The notes: generated from the letters alone by a model not told the origin. A stretch of 64,000 nt of DNA from Paenibacillus rhizovicinus (GCF_010365285.1 NZ_CP048286.1:2065001-2129000); one strand, 5' to 3'; counted from the stretch's first letter, positions 32,670 through 41,898 are shown. Translations and numbers: made by a program.

Positions 32670-33410
32670 ATGAAGAACACGATTCCGGCGCTGACGAAGC
32701 CGATCACGCAAGCGCTTGTCGATCAATTTCATGATCAAGGGTACCTGCTCATTAAAGGCGGCTGCTCGGCGGATCTGATCGATGCATTCAACAACCATAT
32801 TTATGACCTGCGCAATGAAGATCCGATGCCGGAGTGGGCCGCGGTAGACGAGAGCAAGAAATACTCCATCCGTCTGTTCAACCCGCATCTGCACGACGGC
32901 TTCTCGCGCCAAGTGATGAAGCTGCCGATCATTCGCGGCACACTCGCCCAGCTGATGGGACGGGAAGCCAATTGCGTCCAAAGCATGTTCTTCTACAAAG
33001 AACCGGGTGCGCCGGGACAAGCCGCCCATCAAGACTACTACTATATCAAGAACGATCCCATGACGATGATCGCGGCATGGATCGCGATGGAAGAGAAAAT
33101 CGACGTGGAGAACGGCTGCCTCTGGGTCATCCCGAAATCGCATCGTCTCGGCCTGCTGCCGCACGGCGCCGTCAAGAATCTCGATGAACACGAAGCCTGG
33201 ACGGACGAGACGGAAGGTATTGACCTCCATACGCAGGTTCCCGTCGAAATGGAGAAAGGCGACATCCTCTTCTTCCACGAGCTGCTCATCCATTCGTCGA
33301 ACCGCAACCGCAGCACGGACCGCTGGCGCCGTTCCTACGTGTGCCACTACATCCGCGAGGATGCGACGACGACGCGCAAGGATCTGCAGAAGAAATTCCC
33401 GCTTTATTAA
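32670..33410 (+). CDS. Phytanoyl-CoA dioxygenase (PhyH)-family Fe(II)/2-oxoglutarate oxygenase
   Basis: Non-haem iron oxygenase of 246 aa. The iron triad is present: H120 and D122 (AAHQDYYYI), distal H208 (LLIHSSNRNRS). The downstream Arg for 2-oxoglutarate (STDRWRRSY) follows. Substrate unknown; bacterial members hydroxylate small molecules or secondary-metabolite intermediates. An AraC regulator gene follows 180 nt later in the same direction after a terminator. Confidence 0.88.
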   Translation: MKNTIPALTKPITQALVDQFHDQGYLLIKGGCSADLIDAFNNHIYDLRNEDPMPEWAAVDESKKYSIRLFNPHLHDGFSRQVMKLPIIRGTLAQLMGREANCVQSMFFYKEPGAPGQAAHQDYYYIKNDPMTMIAAWIAMEEKIDVENGCLWVIPKSHRLGLLPHGAVKNLDEHEAWTDETEGIDLHTQVPVEMEKGDILFFHELLIHSSNRNRSTDRWRRSYVCHYIREDATTTRKDLQKKFPLY

Positions 33411-33515
33411 GAAGCTTACAGGAAAAGCTTTTAAGTTAATTCGGTACAGAGCGAGACGCACGAAACAGTGTGCCAGCTCGAACTTATACAAGGTGAATCC
33501 TTTCACTCATGATGA

Positions 33516-33543
33516 AACAGCCCGGCGGCTTCGCCGGGCTGTT
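33516..33543 (+). terminator. Rho-independent terminator after the PhyH gene
   Basis: AACAGCCCGGCG/CGCCGGGCTGTT stem with a tight loop, located 105 nt after the PhyH stop. Confidence 0.85.
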
Positions 33544-33591
33544 CCTGTATGCTCCGCAGCGCTATAATAGAAGCTAAGGAGCTGGACAACC

Positions 33592-34392
33592 ATGCGGCAG
33601 CCATTGCCCTACGATAAAATCACTTCCGCCTACGCGGGCACGATCGTCTACCCGCCCAAAGGCACGTACGGCCCCCGGATGCAGCATGACGTACAGCTCG
33701 TGCTGCTGCATTCCGGCGAGCTCGATATCCATATCGACGGCATTCCGCATGCGGTGAAGCCCGGCCAAGCCGTCCTGCTGAAGCCGCGGCATAACGAATA
33801 TTTCGTTTTCGCCAAGCATCAGGAGTCCTGGCATCGCTGGATCACGCTGTCGACGGGAACGCTGACGGAACAGGAACTCGCTTATCTGGACGGACTTCCT
33901 TTTCGCATGCCGATTCCGGAATCGTTGAATGCTATTACCGACCTGATGCTGTCCGTTCGAGGCGAGTTCAGTTGGACGGACGATCCGGTACGCAGTCTCG
34001 GCTACGCCGCTCTGAACCTCTTCGCCGCTTCGGGGAGTTCGCACGCGAAGAAACAGCAGGAGCATCCCAGCGTCTTGGCCGCGCTCGGCTATATTCGCCA
34101 GCATTATGCGAACGACGTGTCGCTGCAAACAATGGCGGCGCATGCCGGCGTAACGCCGGAGCATCTCGTTCGGCTGTTCCATGCAGGTCAGCATCCGACG
34201 CCGATTCGCTATCTCTGGCAATACCGCGTGGTGAAAGCGACGGAGCTGCTGACGCTATCCGGCCTGACCGTGGGCGAAATCGCTTCGCGCTGCGGGTTCA
34301 AATCCGCGTTCCATCTCTCGCGTCTCGTGAAAGAACAGACAGGCAGTACTCCGACGGAGCTTCGCAAGTCCGCTTGGGGCGCCGAACATTAA
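33592..34392 (+). CDS. AraC-family transcriptional regulator
   Basis: Regulator of 266 aa with an N-terminal cupin-type sensing part (LVLLHSGELDIHIDGIPHAV, GQAVLLKPRHNEYF) and two C-terminal helix-turn-helix motifs: LQTMAAHAGVTPEHLVRLFH and VGEIASRCGFKSAFHLSRLV. ATG at 33592 has GGAG upstream. Target is not evident. The PhyH gene upstream is a candidate, since PhyH-like genes are often next to AraC regulators in Paenibacillus-type genomes (inference). Confidence 0.9.
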   Translation: MRQPLPYDKITSAYAGTIVYPPKGTYGPRMQHDVQLVLLHSGELDIHIDGIPHAVKPGQAVLLKPRHNEYFVFAKHQESWHRWITLSTGTLTEQELAYLDGLPFRMPIPESLNAITDLMLSVRGEFSWTDDPVRSLGYAALNLFAASGSSHAKKQQEHPSVLAALGYIRQHYANDVSLQTMAAHAGVTPEHLVRLFHAGQHPTPIRYLWQYRVVKATELLTLSGLTVGEIASRCGFKSAFHLSRLVKEQTGSTPTELRKSAWGAEH

Positions 34393-34409
34393 TTACTGGA
34401 GGCATCGCC

Positions 34410-35399
34410 ATGCGATTCATCGATAACGGCAACTGTACCGACCCTTCCTGGAATTTGGCGCTGGAAGAATACGCGCTGCGCAATTTGGCGGGCGAACAGG
34501 ACTTTCTGCTTTTCTATATTAATGAACCTTCCATCATCATCGGCAAGAATCAGAATACCGCCGAGGAGGTCAATGCCGAATTCGTCGAACGGAACGGCAT
34601 TCACGTCGTCCGTCGTTTATCCGGCGGCGGCGCGGTCTACCATGACCTCGGAAACCTCAACTTCAGCTTCATCACGAAGGACGACGGCAAGTCGTTCCAT
34701 AACTTCCGCAAGTTCACGGAGCCGGTCGTCGCAGCGCTGCGCAAGCTCGGCGTGAATGCCGAACTGTCGGGCCGCAACGATCTTCAGGTCGGCGAACGCA
34801 AAATTTCCGGCAACGCGCAGTTCGCTTCCAAAGGAGTCATGTTCAGCCACGGCACGCTGCTGTTCGACTCCGAGGTGGATGCGATCGTCTCCGCGCTGAA
34901 CGTCAATCCGGCGAAGTTCGAATCCAAGGCGACGAAGTCCGTACGCAGCCGGGTCGCGAACATTGCGGAATTCTTGAACGAACCGATGACGATGGCGCAA
35001 TTCCGCGCTTTCATTCTGGAGTCGATCTTCGGCAGCGCGGAGGAAGTTCCGGAATACCGGTTGACGGAAGCGGATCTGGCCGCCGTTCAGAAGCTCGCGG
35101 ACGAACGTTACCGCAGCTGGGATTGGAACTATGGCAACTCGCCGAAATTCAACGTCCGCCAAGTGAAGCGGCTGTCCGCCGGTACGTACGACGTGCGTCT
35201 GCTCGTGGAAGGCGGCGTCATCACGGAAGCTTCCGTCTTCGGCGATTTCTTCGGCACCGGCGAAGTGTCCGACGTCACGGACAAGCTGGCCGGCGTGAAA
35301 TACGATGCCGCTGCCATCGCCGCCGCGCTGCAAGACGTCGATTTGACGGTATATTTCGGGCCGGTGGACCGGCAGGAATGGCTTGCGCTGCTGTTCTAA
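34410..35399 (+). CDS. lplJ: Lipoate-protein ligase A
   Basis: Ligase of 329 aa that activates free lipoate with ATP and attaches it to lipoyl domains of 2-oxoacid dehydrogenases or GcvH. The family core is intact: SWNLALEEYALRNL, FYINEPSIIIGKNQNTAEEV, VVRRLSGGGAVYHDLGNLNF, and the catalytic Lys region GRNDLQVGERKISGNAQFA. A C-terminal accessory domain is present (WNYGNSPKFNVRQVKRL). ATG at 34410 has TGGAGG upstream and follows the AraC stop by 17 nt. Confidence 0.95.
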   Translation: MRFIDNGNCTDPSWNLALEEYALRNLAGEQDFLLFYINEPSIIIGKNQNTAEEVNAEFVERNGIHVVRRLSGGGAVYHDLGNLNFSFITKDDGKSFHNFRKFTEPVVAALRKLGVNAELSGRNDLQVGERKISGNAQFASKGVMFSHGTLLFDSEVDAIVSALNVNPAKFESKATKSVRSRVANIAEFLNEPMTMAQFRAFILESIFGSAEEVPEYRLTEADLAAVQKLADERYRSWDWNYGNSPKFNVRQVKRLSAGTYDVRLLVEGGVITEASVFGDFFGTGEVSDVTDKLAGVKYDAAAIAAALQDVDLTVYFGPVDRQEWLALLF

Positions 35400-35471
35400 C
35401 AAGAACATGCCGTAATCGAGGGTTAATGTCACGGGAATAAGCAAATTCAGACGCATGGGGAGTGAGTGAAG

Positions 35472-35696
35472 ATGAGCCGGCCGGAAAATGTGACCTCCTT
35501 CAAAGCGCTTCAGCAATGGAAGGCGATCCCGCAGCAGTACCGGGACAAGCTGGTGCGCAACGTCTTCTGCGGCAATTGCGGCGGAGCGGTGGAAATCATC
35601 GATTACAGCATCAAGGAAGAGAAATACGCGCTGCTGCTGACCGGCAAGTGCCGGACCTGCGGCAGACCGGTTGCCCGCGTCGTCGAGAACGAATAA
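35472..35696 (+). CDS. Small zinc-ribbon protein
   Basis: Product of 74 aa from ATG 35472 (GGGGAGTG site). Two CxxC knuckles (VFCGNCGGAV and GKCRTCGRPV) separated by about 28 residues predict one zinc ribbon. No other domain is visible. It lies 72 nt after the lipoate ligase and before a strong terminator. Function unknown. Confidence 0.75.
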   Translation: MSRPENVTSFKALQQWKAIPQQYRDKLVRNVFCGNCGGAVEIIDYSIKEEKYALLLTGKCRTCGRPVARVVENE

Positions 35697-35723
35697 CACT
35701 TTGCCAGGGCGCATATACGATAG

Positions 35724-35766
35724 CGGCCGATCTTCTGCCTTGCGCGGATGATCGGCCGTTTTTTTT
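35724..35766 (+). terminator. Rho-independent terminator after the zinc-ribbon gene
   Basis: CGGCCGATC/GATCGGCCG stem followed by eight T. Confidence 0.93.
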
Positions 35767-35841
35767 GCACGGCATCCCATAGCCGGAACGACTCCGGGAA
35801 ATACTACATACAAGCTTTTACAAAAATAACTATTGTCGCCC

Positions 35842-35855
35842 ACTCAAATTTGAGT
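35842..35855. promoter_or_regulatory. PadR-type operator 1 of the DHA2 pump operon
   Basis: ACTCAAATTTGAGT, a perfect 14-bp palindrome, overlaps a TATAAT -10 hexamer (35855-35860) of the pump promoter. A near-identical site is 29 bp downstream. Confidence 0.82.
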
Positions 35856-35870
35856 ATAATAACTAAGGGT

Positions 35871-35884
35871 ATTCAAATTTGAGT
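35871..35884. promoter_or_regulatory. PadR-type operator 2 of the DHA2 pump operon
   Basis: ATTCAAATTTGAGT, one mismatch from operator 1. Centre-to-centre distance is 29 bp, about three helical turns. Confidence 0.8.
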
Positions 35885-35913
35885 AAGGTCTCAAAACGAA
35901 AGGGATGACAATA

Positions 35914-37506
35914 TTGGACGCAAAACGCAGCAACGTTAATCTCGTCATTGCAGGTCTGCTGCTCGGCTTATTCATCGCCGCGCTCGACCAAACGATCGTT
36001 TCCACTGCAATGGGCACGATTATCAAGAAACTCGGCGGCTTGGATAAATTCGTCTGGGTATATTCCGCTTACATGATCGCAATGGTCGTCGCGACGCCGA
36101 TTTTCGGCAAGCTCTCCGACATGTACGGACGCAAGAAATTTTACCTCACCGGCCTCATTCTCTTCATGCTCGGTTCCATCCTTTGCGGCACGGCAACGAA
36201 CATGGAGCAGCTGATCATTTACCGCGCCATCCAAGGGATAGGCGGCGGCGCGATCATGCCGATCGTGTTCACGATTATTTTCGATCTCTTCCCGGCCGAG
36301 AAACGCGGCAAAATGATGGGTCTCTTCGGCGCCGTGTTCGGCATCTCCAGCGTGTTCGGCCCGATCCTCGGCGGCTTGATCACGGACAATATCAGCTGGC
36401 GCTGGATTTTCTACATCAATGTACCGCTCGGAATCGTCGCGGTGCTGTTCATCATGAAGGCTTACCATGAAACGAAGAACACCCGCAAGCAGGTCATCGA
36501 CTGGCTTGGCGCCGTCATGCTGACTGGCTTCGTGCTCTTCCTTATGTTCGGCCTGGAACTCGGCGGCACGGATGGCTGGGCGTGGAGCGCAGGCAAGACG
36601 ATCATGCTGTTCGTCGCCTCCGCACTCTTCCTGATCGCGTTCCTGTACGTCGAACTCAAAGTGAAAGAACCGATCATCAAGCTCTCCTTGTTCAAGAACA
36701 AAATCGTTACGAGCAGCATGGCCATCAGCCTGCTGTACGGCGGCGTCATGATCGCGGCCGCATCGTATATTCCGCTCTTCATTCAAGGCGTCTTCCATAA
36801 GACGGCTACGCAAACGAGTACCGTCATGATACCGATGATGCTCGGCGTCGTGCTCAGCAGCCAAGTCGGCGGACGCGTCGTCAGCAAATTCCGTTACCGC
36901 GACGTCATGATCGTATCCGCGCTCATGCTGATCATCGGTACTTCCCTGCTGGGCTTCGCGATGACGAACGATTCGAGCCGTCTGATCATCTCGCTGTTTA
37001 CGGTCGTCGTCGGCCTCGGCATGGGCGTATCGTTCTCGCTGCTTAACATCTCGACGCTGAATGCCGTGCCGCCGCAATACAAAGGCACGTCGTCGTCGCT
37101 GATCACGTTCTTCCGGACGATCGGCTCCGCGCTCGGTATTGCCGTGTTCGGCGCGATTCAGAAGTCATCGTTCCAATCCAGCATTTCCGAAGTGCCGAAC
37201 CTGAGCCCGCAGCTAGCCGAGAAAATCAAAGGCGGCCAAGCGCTCCTGGATCCCGATATTCAGAAGCAAATGGGCTTGCCGGCCGATGTCGTCAACCAGC
37301 TGCTCGGCCACTTCGCGGATTCCGTCATCGCGATTTTCCAATGGGCGGTCATCCTTCCGGCTGTCGCGGTTATCTTCGTTCTCCTGATGGGCCGCGCCCG
37401 TCTGGAATTGAACAAGGGCGGACAGCAAGGCGCTCCTGGCGCTCCGGGAAAACCGGGCCAGCAGGGCGAAGCAGCCAAGTCCAATCCTTCCTACCAAGGG
37501 AGATAA
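35914..37506 (+). CDS. DHA2-family drug efflux MFS transporter (EmrB/QacA type)
   Basis: Proton-driven multidrug exporter, 530 aa, with about 14 hydrophobic segments. LDQTIVSTAMGTI in helix 1 and motif A GKLSDMYGRKKFYL are family-typical, as is motif C-like GAVFGISSVFGPILGG. The C-terminal tail is Gly/Pro/Gln-rich (GGQQGAPGAPGKPGQQG) and cytosolic. TTG at 35914 is preferred because AAAGGG would directly abut the ATG at 35905. It forms an operon with the PadR gene 6 nt later, and two palindromes cover its promoter. Confidence 0.93.
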   Translation: MDAKRSNVNLVIAGLLLGLFIAALDQTIVSTAMGTIIKKLGGLDKFVWVYSAYMIAMVVATPIFGKLSDMYGRKKFYLTGLILFMLGSILCGTATNMEQLIIYRAIQGIGGGAIMPIVFTIIFDLFPAEKRGKMMGLFGAVFGISSVFGPILGGLITDNISWRWIFYINVPLGIVAVLFIMKAYHETKNTRKQVIDWLGAVMLTGFVLFLMFGLELGGTDGWAWSAGKTIMLFVASALFLIAFLYVELKVKEPIIKLSLFKNKIVTSSMAISLLYGGVMIAAASYIPLFIQGVFHKTATQTSTVMIPMMLGVVLSSQVGGRVVSKFRYRDVMIVSALMLIIGTSLLGFAMTNDSSRLIISLFTVVVGLGMGVSFSLLNISTLNAVPPQYKGTSSSLITFFRTIGSALGIAVFGAIQKSSFQSSISEVPNLSPQLAEKIKGGQALLDPDIQKQMGLPADVVNQLLGHFADSVIAIFQWAVILPAVAVIFVLLMGRARLELNKGGQQGAPGAPGKPGQQGEAAKSNPSYQGR

Positions 37507-37512
37507 TCCACG

Positions 37513-38193
37513 ATGTCCATGAGGCTCTTGATTCTAGGGCTGTTGATGGAGCGCGAACGGCATCCCTATGAAATCCGGCAGACGATCAAGCTGCGCAATT
37601 GGAATGAATGCTTCAAGCTCCGGGACGGGTCGCTGTACTACGCCGTCGACCAGCTTCGCGAGGACGGCTTGATCGAGGCGGCGGAAGTCGTCTCGGTCCC
37701 CGGCGACAACCGGCCGGACAAGACGATCTACAGAATCACGGAGAGCGGGCGCGAAGCGTTCCTCCTGCTTCTGCAAGAGCAGTTCAAGCTAACCTCTTAC
37801 CCGCAGCATCCGTTGTTTCTGGCCATGCCGTTCGTCCGGCACGGCAACAGCGACATCATCGAAGAGCTGGTGCTGAAACAGGTGGAGGACTGCGAAGCCC
37901 GAATCGCCCGCATGAACGCCATCATTGAGCTCAAAGGGGACTTGATCCCCCGAGGCTCGACGCTCATGCTCGAAGGCTTCATTAAATTCGGCGAGACGGA
38001 ACGGGAATGGCTCCTGCAGCTGCTCGGAGAAACGCGTTCCGGCAAACTGTTCGAACCGCACAAGATGACGCCAGACCAATTAGAGGCGTACGTCATCAAG
38101 CTCAAGGAGTTCGAGAAAACGGAATCCCCGGAGCCCGGACCGGGAAATGTCCCTCAAGATAAGAATTCGTCTACGAATAATTCGAATCCTTAA
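37513..38193 (+). CDS. PadR-family transcriptional repressor of the DHA2 pump
   Basis: PadR winged helix with C-terminal Vir-type helical domain, 226 aa. N-terminus: RLLILGLLMERERHPYEIRQ, then LRDGSLYYAVDQLREDGLIE and IYRITESGREAFLLLLQEQF. The last ~20 residues are a polar low-complexity tail. It starts 6 nt after the pump gene. The paired ACTCAAATTTGAGT sites upstream of the operon are its likely targets; a drug-like ligand would release it (inference). Confidence 0.92.
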   Translation: MSMRLLILGLLMERERHPYEIRQTIKLRNWNECFKLRDGSLYYAVDQLREDGLIEAAEVVSVPGDNRPDKTIYRITESGREAFLLLLQEQFKLTSYPQHPLFLAMPFVRHGNSDIIEELVLKQVEDCEARIARMNAIIELKGDLIPRGSTLMLEGFIKFGETEREWLLQLLGETRSGKLFEPHKMTPDQLEAYVIKLKEFEKTESPEPGPGNVPQDKNSSTNNSNP

Positions 38194-38213
38194 TCTGTTA
38201 CAGCTTCACAACA

Positions 38214-38262
38214 AAACAAGCCGCCTGACCCCAAGCAAGATAGGGTCAGGCGGCTTTTGTTC
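38214..38262 (+). terminator. Rho-independent terminator after padR
   Basis: AAGCCGCCTGACCC/GGGTCAGGCGGCTT stem with a 12-nt loop, followed by TTGTT. Confidence 0.93.
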
Positions 38263-38279
38263 TCTCCCCAAATCAAGGC

Positions 38280-38484
38280 GAAGAGTAAGAGTGACCGGAG
38301 GTCGGTATGGAGTCGGAACAGCGTCAGCGGTCGCCTTTGTAGTCGGATATCAACCTTGTGAGGTTTTACCATTCAGGATATCCGATCTACAACAGCTCAG
38401 GGTTTTCGTGAGAAAACCTGCTTCGAAAGCATAAGCGTGGAGACCCATACCGACCGCAGGTCATGCCCTTCTCATTTTCTCTTC
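38280..38484. ncRNA. Branched inverted-repeat element, candidate structured RNA
   Basis: Four nested pairings are visible. Outer arm 38292-38310 pairs with 38445-38463 (17 of 19). GTAGTCGGATATC (38339) pairs with GATATCCGATCTAC (38377) with one bulge. AACCT/AGGTT (38352-38365) caps it with a TGTG loop. A separate hairpin lies at 38398-38420 (CAGGGTTTTC/GAAAACCTG). Terminal GAAGAG/CTCTTC can extend the outer stem. No known RNA family is recognised; the strand is undecided. Confidence 0.55.
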
Positions 38485-38501
38485 TCATTACCTCTTCGCA
38501 T

Positions 38502-39872
38502 TTATTTCTTCATTATATCGGCCACGGCTTTATCCAATCGTCCCAACAGCTCGTCAGCCTTGATCCGTTTCCCCATGTATTCTTGCATGGCCGCCCCGAA
38601 TTGCTGCGTGATGCCGTCAGGGAAGCGGTCCCACTGCCAGCCTTTCACTTGGTCCGGATGCGCGGCGGAGAATGCGGCGAAGTCCGCGCCGATTTTACCG
38701 ATTGCGGCCGGGTCGGCCGGGATCGAGGTGATGGACGGAATGAATTTGAAGTCCGTCGCCACGAATTTCTTGCCGGTTTCGGACGTCGCCATCCAATTCA
38801 GGAAGGCCTTCGCTTCGTCCGGATGCGCCGATTTGTTGTTGACGACCCAGTTGCTCGGCACGCCCGTGAATACGTTCGGACTGCCATCGCTCAGCGGCAC
38901 CGGCATCAGGCCAAGGTTCAGATCGGGATTGACTTCGTCGACCATGCCTTGGATCCAGTTGCCGTGCTGGATCATCGCGTATTTGCCCGCGGCGAATTCG
39001 GCTACTTGCGTGTTATAATCCGTCGTCAGCGCGGCTTTCTGGCCGTTCGCGAACATGATGTCCACCAAGCGGACCCAGTCCTTCGTGTGCTGATCGTCCT
39101 TGAACGTTTTCGTGCCGGCTTTGACGGCGTCGATGAAGGCGGCGGGATCGGCCTGCGTCGCGTTCGCGATGTTCAGCGTATGAATGCCGAGCGACCACCA
39201 TTCGTTCGTCAGCGCGAACGGCGTGATGCCGGCATCCTTCAGCTTCTTGCAATCCGCTTCCAGCTCATCCAGCGTTTGCGGCAATGCCGTAATGCCGGCT
39301 TTCGCGAACAGATCTTTGTTATACGTAATGCCGTACGCCTCGAGGTTCATCGGCATGCCGAGCAGCTTGCCGTCGCGGGTGATTTGAGCGCGGGAAGCCT
39401 CGACCAGATCCTTCGCCCACGGTTCGTTCGACAGATCCACCGCCCGGTCCACGTAAGGGTCGAAGCCCGACCAGCCGCTGGACGTAATGATCTCCGGCTC
39501 TTCGCCGGCAGCCAGCTCCGCCTTGAGCAGCGCGCTGTAATCCTCGCCGCCGCCATGCGTCTCGACCTCTACTTTCACGCCGGTTTCTTTCTCGTACGCT
39601 TCGGCCATTTGGGCCAGCGCGTTGGAAATTTCGACTTTGAATTGAAAGACTTTGATCGTCACGTTCTCTTTCGGCTTGTTTGTATCTGTCGCCGTACTAG
39701 TATTCGTGCCTGCGTTTGCTGTCGTGTTGGCGGTCGTATCCGCATTCGTGCTTGCCTCGGTGCCCGTGTCGGCGTTGGTGCCGTTCGCCGCGTCGTTCGC
39801 GTTATCCCCCTTGCTGGAACAGCCGCTTGCGATCAATGCCGTTGCGAACGTAAGAGCCAGAATCTTCTTCAT
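38502..39872 (-). CDS. Sugar ABC transporter substrate-binding lipoprotein
   Basis: Extracellular solute-binding protein family 1, 456 aa, membrane-anchored. Lipobox LIASGC with C18, then an Asn/Thr/Ala-rich linker of about 45 residues (a flexible tether). The binding domain begins at VTIKVFQFKVEISNALAQMA, continues with GVKVEVETHGGGEDYSALLK, and has the typical late motif FLNWMATSETGKKF. It follows two permease genes on the same strand, making a complete importer apart from the shared ATPase (usually MsmX-type, encoded elsewhere). A -10-like TATAAT lies at 39908-39913 (minus), so it may also have its own promoter. Confidence 0.93.
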   Translation of the reverse strand: MKKILALTFATALIASGCSSKGDNANDAANGTNADTGTEASTNADTTANTTANAGTNTSTATDTNKPKENVTIKVFQFKVEISNALAQMAEAYEKETGVKVEVETHGGGEDYSALLKAELAAGEEPEIITSSGWSGFDPYVDRAVDLSNEPWAKDLVEASRAQITRDGKLLGMPMNLEAYGITYNKDLFAKAGITALPQTLDELEADCKKLKDAGITPFALTNEWWSLGIHTLNIANATQADPAAFIDAVKAGTKTFKDDQHTKDWVRLVDIMFANGQKAALTTDYNTQVAEFAAGKYAMIQHGNWIQGMVDEVNPDLNLGLMPVPLSDGSPNVFTGVPSNWVVNNKSAHPDEAKAFLNWMATSETGKKFVATDFKFIPSITSIPADPAAIGKIGADFAAFSAAHPDQVKGWQWDRFPDGITQQFGAAMQEYMGKRIKADELLGRLDKAVADIMKK

Positions 39873-40005
39873 GGGTAACCTCCCTGTTAATGTTGTTTAC
39901 ACGGTTGATTATATGGGGAATATTTCGTCATAAACACCGAATAAATTGAACTCCAAGGTGTAATATTTTGATTAAACAATGGAATAAGGAATTTAAAGTA
40001 AATAA

Positions 40006-40839
40006 TTATCCCTTCACGGATCCGGCAGTAATACCTTCGATAATATATTTTTGCAGAAAAAGGAAGAAAACAACGACCGGCAGCGTGCTCAGCGTCAGCG
40101 ACGCCATGGCCAAGTCCCATTTGCGCAAATATTGGCCGAAGAACTTCTGCACCGCGAGCGGAATCGTCGTGAACGCATCGTTGATGACGAGCACCGGCAG
40201 CAGGTAATCGTTCCAAATCCAGAGCACGTTCAAGATAATGACCGTGACGGAGATCGGCTTGAGCAGAGGGAATACGATCCGCCAGTATAAACCATACGGC
40301 GAACAGCCGTCAACGACAGCCGCTTCCTCGATCTCGAGCGGGACCGATTTAATGAAGCCGTGGAACAGAAACACCGACAGCGAGATGCCGAAGCCGATAT
40401 AGCAAATCACGATGCCGTACACATGTCCGCGCAGCTCGAACAGCGACGTAATGCGCATGAGCGGCAGCATGACGGACTGGAATGGAATGATCATCGCCGC
40501 CACGTAGACCGTGAACAGCAGTTTGTTGAACGTCGTCGGCTTGCGCACGAGGCGGTACGCCGTCATGCTCGCCGCTACGACCAGACACCCGACGCTGAGC
40601 GCCGTAACGACGAACGAATGCATGAAGACGACGGGGAAATCGATCGCCGTCCAAGCCTTCTTGAAGTTGCCGAAGCCCCAGCTTTCCGGAAGCGACGCCG
40701 CATTCAGCAGAATGGCGCCAAGCTTCTTGAACGCGTTGATGATCAGAAAATAAAACGGCATCAAGAACGCCAAGCCGAGCAGGAAGCAAAGCAGTTCAAG
40801 CCCGAACAGCAGCGGCGTATAGCGCGGTTTGGTTTCCAT
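40006..40839 (-). CDS. Carbohydrate ABC transporter permease, MalG/LacG type
   Basis: Inner-membrane permease of 277 aa with six hydrophobic segments. The ATPase-contact EAA loop is EIEEAAVVDGCSPYGLYWRI. ATG at 40839 is chosen (GAGGTGG upstream); it starts 1 nt after the partner permease. The importer operon order is MalF type, MalG type, binding lipoprotein. The divergent kinase/regulator pair at 41899-45377 probably controls it. Confidence 0.93.
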   Translation of the reverse strand: METKPRYTPLLFGLELLCFLLGLAFLMPFYFLIINAFKKLGAILLNAASLPESWGFGNFKKAWTAIDFPVVFMHSFVVTALSVGCLVVAASMTAYRLVRKPTTFNKLLFTVYVAAMIIPFQSVMLPLMRITSLFELRGHVYGIVICYIGFGISLSVFLFHGFIKSVPLEIEEAAVVDGCSPYGLYWRIVFPLLKPISVTVIILNVLWIWNDYLLPVLVINDAFTTIPLAVQKFFGQYLRKWDLAMASLTLSTLPVVVFFLFLQKYIIEGITAGSVKG

Positions 40840-40840
40840 C

Positions 40841-41737
40841 CTAAGCTTCCACCTCCCTCTTCTTCGTCGCCCAAACCTGGGTGACCGTAATGAGCGCGAC
40901 GGCAAAGAAGAAGATCATCGCCTTCGCCGTGCCGAGACCGTACCTGTTATTGGTCAACGCCTCGCGGTAAATGTTGAGCGCGATCGATTCCGATGCGTAT
41001 CCCGGACCGCCGCCGGTCAGCGACAAGTTCAAGTCGAACATCCGGAACGCGTTGGACGTCGTCAGGAACAGGCAGATCGTAATGGCCGGCATGATGAGCG
41101 GGAACGTGACGCTCCGGAACGTCTGCCAAGCCGAAGCGCCGTCGATGCGCGCCGCTTCGGACAGATCCTTCGGCACGCCGATGATGGCCGCGATATAAAT
41201 CACCATCATATAGCCGGACGTCTGCCAGACGAACACGCCGACGATGCCCCAGAACGCCGTGCCCGGCGTCCCCAGCCAGGGCAGGTTGAACAGATGCCAG
41301 CCGGTCGCTTCGCCGATGGCCGCGAACCCGCGAACGTAAATAAAATACCAGATATAGCCGAGCAGCAAGCCGCCGATCACATTCGGCAGGAAGAAGATGA
41401 CCCGCAAGAGGCTGCTCCCCTTCAGATGCCGGGTCAGCAGCATGCCGAGCGCAAGCGCCAGCATGTTGGTAACGATGACGGCGGCGACGGTGAATCGCGC
41501 CGTAAACCAGAACGCCGTCCAGAACCGGCTGTCATCCGTGAAGATCCGCTTCAGATTGTCCATCCCCGTCCACTTGGCGGCGTTCAGATCCAGCCCGTTC
41601 CACTCCGTGAACGTATAATAAAATCCCATCGCGAAAGGCACGGCGACGATGATCATAAAAATAAGCAGCCCTGGTCCGACGAAAACCGTCTGCTGCAGCC
41701 AGTCGTTCCATTTCAATCGGCTTCTCGCATTATGCAC
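40841..41737 (-). CDS. Carbohydrate ABC transporter permease, MalF/LacF type
   Basis: Inner-membrane permease of 298 aa with six hydrophobic segments. GTG start at 41737 has a GAGGGG site. EAA loop: DLSEAARIDGASAWQTFRSV. FLPNVIGGLLLGYIWYFIY and the late LTGGGPGYASE are family-typical. First gene of the importer operon, divergent from the YesM/YesN pair. Confidence 0.93.
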   Translation of the reverse strand: MHNARSRLKWNDWLQQTVFVGPGLLIFMIIVAVPFAMGFYYTFTEWNGLDLNAAKWTGMDNLKRIFTDDSRFWTAFWFTARFTVAAVIVTNMLALALGMLLTRHLKGSSLLRVIFFLPNVIGGLLLGYIWYFIYVRGFAAIGEATGWHLFNLPWLGTPGTAFWGIVGVFVWQTSGYMMVIYIAAIIGVPKDLSEAARIDGASAWQTFRSVTFPLIMPAITICLFLTTSNAFRMFDLNLSLTGGGPGYASESIALNIYREALTNNRYGLGTAKAMIFFFAVALITVTQVWATKKREVEA

Positions 41738-41898
41738 GATGATGTCCCCTCTCTTCGATCATGGAACTAGTATAGCCGCGAACCGCTCCCCCTTCGACAG
41801 AAGATCGTGAACAGGAAAGTGGAATATATTGACCAGCTGTCCGTTCATGACGTATGTTTATAGCTGAAATCCCTCATTCGCCGAAGGAGGAGCGACCG

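Larger units (their letters stand above)
38194..38501. other. Gap between convergent genes: terminator plus branched inverted-repeat element
   Basis: No credible gene. It holds a terminator (38214-38262) and a ~205-bp element with several nested complementary segments (38280-38484). Confidence 0.8.
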
